Positions 39,247 to 44,387 of a stretch of 44,387 nt of DNA are shown in pieces. The notes below the pieces were generated by a model. The model did no database searches and had not been told where the DNA came from. It saw only the letters and a list, made by a program, of their open reading frames with translations. Position numbers and translations under genes: made by a program. The stretch spans positions 1-44,387 of IMG/VR virus record IMGVR_UViG_3300007735_000869; one strand, 5' to 3'. The DNA comes from a virus. Positions within the stretch are counted from its first letter, which is position 1, and every line of letters starts with the position of its first letter.

Positions 39247-39285
39247 ACAAATCATTCGAAAACTGTAAAACAAAAAATTAAAGTT

Positions 39286-39492
39286 ATGGCAAAATGTAAA
39301 GTATGCAGAGAAGAAATACACCCACTTCGAGTAAAAATGGGATACGGAACTACGTGCGTTAAGCACTCTACAGCAGAGAGATACACTGGAATAGTCGTAG
39401 CAGATCACAAGACAGCTGACTCTATTCAAGTTATAAAAGATCCAGAAGTTGGTCGCAAGCTCGTTGAATTGAGCAACGTTTACGGACACTAA
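39286..39492 (+). CDS. Small zinc-binding protein, 68 aa
   Basis: AKCKVCREEIHPLRVKMGYGTTCVKH has Cys-x2-Cys and a later Cys-x-x-His, the four ligands of a small zinc finger similar to the DUF6011 type. The C-terminal half is helical. The start has AAAGTTATG. Confidence 0.65.
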   Translation: MAKCKVCREEIHPLRVKMGYGTTCVKHSTAERYTGIVVADHKTADSIQVIKDPEVGRKLVELSNVYGH

Positions 39493-39508
39493 TCAATATT
39501 TATTGTAT
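39493..39508 (+). promoter_or_regulatory. Promoter-like ATATTTATTG box
   Basis: AATATTTATTGTAT runs into the ATG at 39509. The same ATATTTATTGT precedes 33359. If used as a promoter, transcription would start at or very near the start codon. Confidence 0.35.
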
Positions 39509-40117
39509 ATGTCTATAGAGTTAAAGACTTACGGAGATCTAAAGAAATTGATCAACGCTATATCAGCGAAACAAAAGGGCGAAAAGATTATATCAAAGGG
39601 TAAAGAGTTCGCCTTAGATCAGATATTAGGTTTAATACCTGGAGCGTCTAATGCAAAAACTGCTTTTGGATTTTTCCAAGCCGCATTCAAAAAGCCTGAT
39701 ACTAAAAAGACAAATACGTGGTTGGATAGATTGGATATAGATGACGATATGTCTGCTATAGTTGACGATACTGTTGAGAACGGATTCATGAAAACAATGG
39801 CCGCAACCCTTGAAAAAGAACCAGACGACAAACCGCTAGAAGCAGATTTCAATCTCAATGCAAAAATGGTAGATTATTTAAGAAACACTCACAACGGCAG
39901 ATTCGTATCTGGCATAAAAGAAAATAAAAACAGCAACATGAAAAAATACAATTTTGAGAATTTGACTCCAGACGAACAGGACAAGTTAAAGGAATATATC
40001 GCAAGTGTCAAAGAGATACAGAAAGAGATCAAATCTCTAGTAAAAAAAGCTAAAGCACCGAAGATCGACGAGGAGGGAGGAAACATGTCGAGTGGACTTA
40101 CACTATCAACGAATTAA
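39509..40117 (+). CDS. Hypothetical protein, 202 aa
   Basis: The ATG at 39509 is used rather than the TTG at 39503. The N-terminal half includes a Gly/Pro-rich LDQILGLIPGASNAKTAFGFF, possibly a short amphipathic or membrane-associated segment. The middle is acidic (LDIDDDMSAIVDD), and the C-terminus is a Lys-rich helix (IQKEIKSLVKKAKAPK). A terminator follows. No family recognised. Confidence 0.66.
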   Translation: MSIELKTYGDLKKLINAISAKQKGEKIISKGKEFALDQILGLIPGASNAKTAFGFFQAAFKKPDTKKTNTWLDRLDIDDDMSAIVDDTVENGFMKTMAATLEKEPDDKPLEADFNLNAKMVDYLRNTHNGRFVSGIKENKNSNMKKYNFENLTPDEQDKLKEYIASVKEIQKEIKSLVKKAKAPKIDEEGGNMSSGLTLSTN

Positions 40118-40143
40118 AAAATAGTAACACACTAACAAGATAA

Positions 40144-40167
40144 AGCCCTCTTTTTGAGGGTTTTTTT
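40144..40167 (+). terminator. Rho-independent terminator
   Basis: AGCCCTC/GAGGGTT (one G-T pair) with a TTTTT loop and a run of T. It lies 27 bases after the 39509 gene and directly before the membrane-protein gene. Confidence 0.88.
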
Positions 40168-40183
40168 ATAAATTTACTATATC

Positions 40184-40522
40184 ATGAATCTAATATATGG
40201 AATTTTATGGGGATTGCTTGCTCAAATAGTAACGTTCTTACAGTTACAAGGACAAGTCAAATATACAATACTAAAAAACAATACGTGGTTTCTTGTGCTA
40301 ATGGGATTGCCTATATCGTATATGTTTATGCAATCAGTTAAGAATTTTATATTAGCATTCAATGGTGAAATTTGGCCAAGCAGATTATTAGGATTCGGAT
40401 TGGGAGTTATAGTGTTTTCTGTTATGGCTTTTTTGTTATTCAAAGAGCCATTTACACTTAAGACTATTTCTTGCTTGTTTTTAGGACTCTGCATAATTGC
40501 AATACAAATATTTTGGAAATAA
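40184..40522 (+). CDS. Four-helix membrane protein, 112 aa
   Basis: Four hydrophobic segments (about residues 2-20, 36-52, 67-87 and 92-110) with few charges between. Size and topology resemble small DMT/SMR-like or phage membrane proteins, with no certain substrate. A TTTACTATATC box lies a few bases before the ATG, implying a very short leader. An in-frame opposite-strand frame is ignored. Confidence 0.7.
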   Translation: MNLIYGILWGLLAQIVTFLQLQGQVKYTILKNNTWFLVLMGLPISYMFMQSVKNFILAFNGEIWPSRLLGFGLGVIVFSVMAFLLFKEPFTLKTISCLFLGLCIIAIQIFWK

Positions 40523-40536
40523 TAAAATAAAAAGTT

Positions 40537-41163
40537 ATGAATAAGAAAAGCAAGTTTTATATCAAAGACAACAGATCTTTCAAGGAGAAAGCATCTAACT
40601 TCTTCCATAGTCTATTGTTTTGGAAAGGCAGAAAGAGAGGTATGATACATACAAGAGACATTACGCTAAATGATCTACGCGCTGTATTTTTTCCTAGAAG
40701 TTTTCAAGAGAAGTATCAGTATTTAGGTTGTGTGCCTTGGAATGTTGATGGTGAGATCTTCAAAGCAATGGAGCCACTAGTAATCTTTATGGACTATAAA
40801 GCTAAACCTAAATTGTGTCCAAGATGGGTACTACGTTTTCTACATTTGTTTGGTAGTGACAACTCAATAGTGAGAGTACGTAATAGAACACTATATAATT
40901 TAGAGAGAAGATTGACTAAAGGCGTTCAGCTTACTGATTATAAAACTAAATGGCATTGGTATGATTTGAGGATCTCAGTTTATGGTACAGATCAGATGCA
41001 GAACTTAGCTGATGCTATTGAAACTCAGTTTTATGACAGAGGGCGTAGAGAAGATCTGGCAGACCAAATCAAAGCATTAGATCCGGACACTAAGTTTGAT
41101 AAAGGGTGGTCTATTGAATCATTAAAAAAAGAATTAGACAGATTAGAAAACATAAACGGTTAA
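40537..41163 (+). CDS. Hypothetical basic protein, 208 aa
   Basis: Rich in Lys, Arg and aromatic residues, with a repeat of basic stretches (FWKGRKRGM, RNRTLYNLERRLTKG) and a Trp-rich segment (YKTKWHWYDLRI). It ends in a Lys/Glu helix (IESLKKELDRLENI). May bind nucleic acid. The start has AAAAGTTATG. No domain named. Confidence 0.66.
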   Translation: MNKKSKFYIKDNRSFKEKASNFFHSLLFWKGRKRGMIHTRDITLNDLRAVFFPRSFQEKYQYLGCVPWNVDGEIFKAMEPLVIFMDYKAKPKLCPRWVLRFLHLFGSDNSIVRVRNRTLYNLERRLTKGVQLTDYKTKWHWYDLRISVYGTDQMQNLADAIETQFYDRGRREDLADQIKALDPDTKFDKGWSIESLKKELDRLENING

Positions 41164-41176
41164 AATATATAAAAGC

Positions 41177-41539
41177 ATGAAATACAGAATCAAGAATACG
41201 ATTAGAGGTATAAACAACCTATGGAAATGGCGTAAGATCATCTATAAAGACAGAGATTGGGATCATTGGTATATATTTGAGATTCTAAAAAAGAAATTAG
41301 AGTTTCAAGCAGAGTTCGCTGAGAAACACGGATATCACGAAAAGTCTGCTAACGACGCTCATACTATGAGATACATAGCGAATCTAATAGATAAAGTCCA
41401 GAACGAGTACTATTTAGATCAGGCTCTTGATTACGAAATTAATGATAGTAGAATAGACGAAGCTATACAGAAACACAATGAAGCAAGAAAAGAGATATTC
41501 AATTTATTGCAAGAGAACATAGAATTTTGGTGGGAATAA
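41177..41539 (+). CDS. Hypothetical protein, 120 aa
   Basis: Helical, with many Trp and Lys near the N-terminus (GINNLWKWRKIIYKDRDWDHWYIF) and an Asn/Glu-rich end (ARKEIFNLLQENIEFWWE). A conserved-looking HGYHEKSANDAHTMRYIANL segment could bind metal. Fourteen bases separate it from the preceding gene and sixteen from the phosphoesterase gene. Confidence 0.66.
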   Translation: MKYRIKNTIRGINNLWKWRKIIYKDRDWDHWYIFEILKKKLEFQAEFAEKHGYHEKSANDAHTMRYIANLIDKVQNEYYLDQALDYEINDSRIDEAIQKHNEARKEIFNLLQENIEFWWE

Positions 41540-41554
41540 TTAAAAACTAAAGAC

Positions 41555-42307
41555 ATGAAAACAGTTGTATTAGGCGACATACACGGAAGATCTGTGTGGA
41601 AATTGATCTACGAATTAGAGAAGCCTGATAGAATGGTATTCATAGGCGACTATTTTGATTCATTCGACATAAAAGGAGCGGATCAGTTAAACAACTTCCA
41701 AGACATAATCAAATTCAAAGAAAATGGAGTATGCGATGTTGTTATGCTGATAGGTAACCACGATCATCACTACTTCCCAGAAATTGGAGATACTGGCACG
41801 AGCGGATACCAACACTTGCTTGCTCCGTCTATAAGCTACATTGTAGGAGAGAATAGAAAGCACTTGCAGATGGCTTATAGAATAGACGACATGCTATTCA
41901 CCCACGCAGGAGTCAGTAGCGTATTTATGGATCAGGTATTTGGCAAAGACGGATGGAAAACTGAAAGCATCGTAGAAGATCTAAATGAACTGTTTAAATA
42001 CAAACCAAGATCGTTTGAATTTGGAGAGTTTGCTATGATGAATAAAATGTCGTATCTCGATCCTTACGGAGACAGCGAAGATCAGTCACCTATATGGATC
42101 AGACCTCGAGCCTTAAAGAGAGCAAACAGAGACACACTACGTAAAGAGATTATTCAAGTAGTAGGTCACACCCAGCAGACTCAGATCGATAAAAAAGGCG
42201 GAGCCACGGGAGGTAGATACTATTTCATAGATACGCTCGAAACCAGTGGAGAGTACATGATTATAGAAGAGGAATTAAAAGAAATAAAATTCGCAACATA
42301 TAAATAA
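41555..42307 (+). CDS. Calcineurin-like metallophosphoesterase, 250 aa
   Basis: Metal-binding motifs in order: VVLGDIHGR (about residues 5-13), FIGDYFDS, LIGNHDHHY, FTHAGVSS and VVGHTQQTQ. These are the D-x-H, GD-x-x-D, GNH-D/E, and GH-x-H-type ligands of the calcineurin-like family, close to PPP-type serine/threonine phosphatases. It may dephosphorylate proteins or cleave phosphodiesters such as cyclic nucleotides or nucleotide caps. No other domain is attached. Confidence 0.9.
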   Translation: MKTVVLGDIHGRSVWKLIYELEKPDRMVFIGDYFDSFDIKGADQLNNFQDIIKFKENGVCDVVMLIGNHDHHYFPEIGDTGTSGYQHLLAPSISYIVGENRKHLQMAYRIDDMLFTHAGVSSVFMDQVFGKDGWKTESIVEDLNELFKYKPRSFEFGEFAMMNKMSYLDPYGDSEDQSPIWIRPRALKRANRDTLRKEIIQVVGHTQQTQIDKKGGATGGRYYFIDTLETSGEYMIIEEELKEIKFATYK

Positions 42308-42314
42308 ATAAGTT

Positions 42315-42656
42315 ATGTTAAAAGGTCACATACACTACTACGAAAAAACAAATAAGTGGTATGTAAAATACTACAGAACACCTCAAATATTAACAGAAAT
42401 ACCCGTCCATCCAGAAGATGCTGATAGGTTGACAAAGAGAGATCACCTTTCTAAAGTAGAATTTGAAGTAGAAACTATTGGAATAGGTTTAGACGAGTTC
42501 GATGTTACTGATTGCGATGTTGCTAGAGTAATTGTAAATTCAGAATTATACTCTTTAATTGAAGCCGCTATAATTAATTGGACTATAGAAGATAATAAAA
42601 CAGCAGGAGAATTAGCAAGAGAAATCATAAACATAATAAATAAACATAAAAAATAA
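42315..42656 (+). CDS. Hypothetical protein, 113 aa
   Basis: A beta-rich N-terminal half (HIHYYEKTNKWYVKYY) and a helical C-terminal half (LYSLIEAAIINWTIEDNKT, LAREIINIINKHK). Follows the phosphoesterase by seven bases and may be a partner. No family recognised. Confidence 0.68.
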   Translation: MLKGHIHYYEKTNKWYVKYYRTPQILTEIPVHPEDADRLTKRDHLSKVEFEVETIGIGLDEFDVTDCDVARVIVNSELYSLIEAAIINWTIEDNKTAGELAREIINIINKHKK

Positions 42657-42660
42657 AACC

Positions 42661-42783
42661 ATGTGGAAAGTATATTTGCTCGAGTTTATAATAGTGGTGA
42701 TAGTATCTGCATTATGGGTCAGAGGTATAGATAAAATGATGGAAGACCATCCTGATTACAAAGGCGAAGATTTTTTAAATTAA
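42661..42783 (+). CDS. Very small membrane protein, 40 aa
   Basis: MWKVYLLEFIIVVIVSALWV is a single hydrophobic segment at the N-terminus, and the rest is polar (RGIDKMMEDHPDYKGEDFLN). Four bases after the previous stop and eleven before the next ATG, so clearly in the operon. Confidence 0.62.
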   Translation: MWKVYLLEFIIVVIVSALWVRGIDKMMEDHPDYKGEDFLN

Positions 42784-42794
42784 AATAAAATCAA

Positions 42795-43055
42795 ATGAAA
42801 AAATATATAAATGCTGTATTAACAATCTTATCCGTTGTGATGTTATTTTACGTCTTGCACGATCAAAGATCAACTATAAAACAGATAAAAGAAGAGAATC
42901 AAAAACTTATTATCGAGCGAGATTCGTTGAGATCTGAGTTAATTACAATGCAAATAATTGAAGGTCGATTAGAATATATAGTGGACAGAGCGGAAGCAGA
43001 AATGAGTCCAGATTGCAAAGAAGAGTTTGAAAAAATACTACATGAAACAGAATAA
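42795..43055 (+). CDS. Membrane-anchored coiled-coil protein, 86 aa
   Basis: An N-terminal hydrophobic segment (about residues 5-21) and a coiled coil (STIKQIKEENQKLIIERDSL, read in pieces). This resembles the layout of i-spanin-like or the 33573 protein, but no function follows. Its end overlaps the next small gene by 14 bases. Confidence 0.65.
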   Translation: MKKYINAVLTILSVVMLFYVLHDQRSTIKQIKEENQKLIIERDSLRSELITMQIIEGRLEYIVDRAEAEMSPDCKEEFEKILHETE

Positions 43056-43173
43056 AAAGAAACAAGGCAAACAAGTTATTCACGTAGTGAAGAGAGAACC
43101 AGGAAAACCGCACAAATATCACAGATCTCGTTTGAAACTGAATAAAGATGGATCTATAACTATTTATGAATAA
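43042..43173 (+). CDS. Very small basic protein, 43 aa
   Basis: Lys/Arg-rich (MKQNKKKQGKQVIHVVKREP, then KYHRSRLKLNKDGSITIYE). High positive charge suggests nucleic-acid or membrane binding. It starts in the last codons of the upstream gene and is followed by a TATTTATAC-type box. Confidence 0.55.
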   Translation: MKQNKKKQGKQVIHVVKREPGKPHKYHRSRLKLNKDGSITIYE

Positions 43174-43200
43174 TCAAAATATTTATACATAGCGTAAACA
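43174..43200 (+). promoter_or_regulatory. Promoter-like TATTTATACATAG box
   Basis: CAAAATATTTATACATAG lies between the 43042 and 43209 genes, 17 bases before the ATG at 43209, and matches the recurrent box of the window. Confidence 0.35.
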
Positions 43201-43208
43201 GAGACTTA

Positions 43209-44006
43209 ATGATAACTTCAGAAGATGCGAGCACATATAAAGTAAGAGGATTCTTTAAACCCGAATCCAGCTTTTTTACGATAAGGGAATGGGAAAGAGC
43301 TGCTAGAGAATTTATTGATTTGCAATCGCAAGGCTTTGACACGAGAGGAGGAGTGTTATCAGATAATCCGCGACTCGTTAGTTTAGTAAACGAATATTTT
43401 GGATATCAATACTACGTAGAACCTTTGCAGTTTCCAAAACTTTCTCAAAAAATGGTGCTTGACTTTATAGAAGATTTTGTAAACTACAGAGTATGGGAAA
43501 TGTATCACAATTTCTCAGAGTACGATTTTGATGTTGCAAGAGCGAGATTCGCGTACTTCTACTCAAGAGGAAATATAGAACCGTATGTATTACTCGACGA
43601 ACGTTTTACGAAATCCGTTTACGGAAGCACTGATATACCAACGGTAACTTATCATTGGACTTCTGCCGATGGATTAGAGAACATAGTAAGATCATTAAAA
43701 GAAGGAGAAGAAATACCGTTGTCGACCTTCACGGTCCAGTTTAAAGAGTTTTTTAGGCCTGAAAGTAATTATCTAGTCAAATTAAAAGGTAGATTAGTCG
43801 CCGCATTCGAATCAGATACTAAATCTTTTTCCACTGACACAGGTAAAAAAGCAGTTAATATGTTAAGATTCACATTACCTGGTCACAAATACAATCTATG
43901 TAAAAATTGGAAAACTTGTAATAAAAATAAAACTTATTTGTGGAATGAAATAATTGTCTATCCCACTAATATAATAGATTATAAAAAAATAGAAAGATAC
44001 AAATGA
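43209..44006 (+). CDS. Hypothetical protein, possible ART-like domain, 265 aa
   Basis: The C-terminal half has TVTYHWTSADGLENIVRSL, PLSTFTVQFKEFF and TYLWNEIIVYPTNIIDY. The order 'y-H-w-T-s ... S-T-F-T ... E' is reminiscent of the R-S-E/H-Y-E pattern of ADP-ribosyltransferases (S-T-x-T and a late Glu), but the match is loose. The N-terminal half (about 1-110) is unrecognised and helical. It overlaps the next gene by four bases. Confidence 0.6.
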   Translation: MITSEDASTYKVRGFFKPESSFFTIREWERAAREFIDLQSQGFDTRGGVLSDNPRLVSLVNEYFGYQYYVEPLQFPKLSQKMVLDFIEDFVNYRVWEMYHNFSEYDFDVARARFAYFYSRGNIEPYVLLDERFTKSVYGSTDIPTVTYHWTSADGLENIVRSLKEGEEIPLSTFTVQFKEFFRPESNYLVKLKGRLVAAFESDTKSFSTDTGKKAVNMLRFTLPGHKYNLCKNWKTCNKNKTYLWNEIIVYPTNIIDYKKIERYK

Positions 44007-44254
44007 TAAAATTAACTAAGCTATTAAACGAAAACGAAAACGAACCTAAACCGTATATGTATTCTCCAGTTGGATTCTCGTGCGCAGTGTGTAGTTACTT
44101 AAACTATAATAAAGATGAAGGAGTTTATACTTGTGGAAGTACAGAATATCAAGAATACGCAGGTACTCACATCTTGAAAGGAGAAGACGGAGAACCTCTT
44201 ACCAAAGAATTGTTAAAGAAATATTGCTCTAATTGGTTCGAACCAAAATCTTAG
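44003..44254 (+). CDS. Four-cysteine small protein, 83 aa
   Basis: FSCAVCSYLNYN, YTCGSTEYQEYAG and KKYCSNWF provide four Cys that could hold zinc or an Fe-S centre, similar to small high-potential iron-sulfur-type or zinc-knuckle proteins. The C-terminal half has the helix GEPLTKELLKKYC. A promoter-like box follows. Confidence 0.65.
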   Translation: MIKLTKLLNENENEPKPYMYSPVGFSCAVCSYLNYNKDEGVYTCGSTEYQEYAGTHILKGEDGEPLTKELLKKYCSNWFEPKS

Positions 44255-44279
44255 ATTTTTTTAGATAGAAACTAATTGA

Positions 44280-44288
44280 TACATTTAT
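44280..44288 (+). promoter_or_regulatory. Promoter-like TACATTTAT box
   Basis: TACATTTATATC lies 17 bases before the last ATG and matches the recurrent box. The preceding TTTTTTAGATAG stretch and TTG at 44277 resemble the upstream parts of the other elements. Confidence 0.35.
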
Positions 44289-44305
44289 ATCAAATCAATA
44301 CAGTT

Positions 44306-44387
44306 ATGATAGATCAAAAGAAGTATATTATATTGCCTCCAAAACCCGCAAATAGTGGCAATCGTACAGGTAAAACAATATATCACA
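44306..44387 (+). CDS. Partial CDS at the right edge
   Basis: The ATG follows a CAGTTATG context. The frame is open to the end of the window and encodes MIDQKKYIILPPKPANSGNR and a few more residues. There are too few residues to name a family. Confidence 0.55.
   Translation, partial: MIDQKKYIILPPKPANSGNRTGKTIYH

Noticed and set aside
39121-39489. Minus-strand open frame of 122 codons
   Set aside because: Runs opposite two well supported small genes with typical start contexts.
835-44288. T4-type late promoter TATAAATA reading of the recurrent boxes
   Set aside because: The boxes read TATTTAT on the gene strand. TATAAATA would lie on the opposite strand, and no genes run that way. The Bacteroidota -7 box fits better.
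1-44387. CRISPR array, insertion sequence or integrase-bounded island
   Set aside because: No regularly spaced direct repeats, no transposase or integrase gene, and no att-like duplications were seen. The Cas4-like nuclease has no Cas neighbours.
1-44387. Bacterial chromosome (capsule locus) as the source of the window
   Set aside because: The lysis cassette, dense small genes, single-strand orientation, tRNA/tmRNA cluster and lack of housekeeping genes favour a phage. A capsule locus would carry Wzx/Wzy or ABC exporters.

Overview
The window looks like part of a large AT-rich tailed-phage genome whose host is probably a member of the Bacteroidota (Flavobacterium-like). The reasons are: every supported gene is on the + strand, with short spacers and ATGA-type overlaps; there is a GH19 endolysin beside holin- and spanin-like genes; there are many very small genes; start codons sit in an A-rich context (very often AAAGTTATG) mostly without Shine-Dalgarno sequences; the promoter-like boxes resemble the Bacteroidota -7 box (TAnnTTTG, here TAnnTTTA); and there are short lipoproteins and an outer-membrane barrel with a Bacteroidota-style signal peptide. 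No capsid, tail, terminase, polymerase or integrase gene is visible. The phage assignment therefore rests on the lysis genes, the gene architecture and phage-typical small families.

Layout. 1-793: the end of a thymidylate-synthase-like gene and two unknown genes. 800-2760: a small lipoprotein, an oversized tRNA-like element, a degenerate tRNA-Met(CAT)-like element, a small membrane/coiled-coil gene flanked by a 16-17 nt inverted repeat, a 414-nt tmRNA (ssrA), and an outer-membrane beta-barrel protein closed by a strong terminator. 2760-4762: a lysis cassette (holin-like, i-spanin-like, lipoprotein/o-spanin-like, a second holin-like, GH19 endolysin). 4790-6830: small zinc-ribbon and MazG-like proteins, a RecB/Cas4-like nuclease with an apparent Fe-S cysteine set, and a ribbon-helix-helix protein.

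6834-28770: a nearly uninterrupted cluster of about 22 genes for glycan synthesis. It holds GT-B and GT-A glycosyltransferases, Gmd and Fcl (GDP-L-fucose supply), an RfbH-type 3-dehydratase, a HAD-nucleotidyltransferase fusion, three SAM methyltransferases, a GT/SGNH fusion, a GDPD-like protein, a 1038-residue GT2-GT2-GT11-GT10 fusion, an RmlB-like dehydratase, a split thiamine-diphosphate enzyme, and a further SDR. No flippase, polymerase, ligase or membrane-bound initiating transferase is visible. The likely acceptor is therefore a soluble phage component (virion protein, possibly DNA) rather than lipid-linked host LPS. The predicted product is a fucosylated, methylated and possibly branched-deoxysugar glycan.

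28790-44387: many small, mostly unrecognised genes organised behind recurrent promoter-like elements. Three of these are near-identical repeats of about 80 bp. The region includes two adjacent HExxH metallopeptidases, a holin-like protein, a Gp88-like protein, a HTH protein, a calcineurin-like phosphoesterase, and several proteins of 36-43 residues. A 445-bp gap at 36495-36939 carries an unusually G/C-rich, repeat-containing element. Function calls come from reading motifs in the translated proteins; no database search was run.
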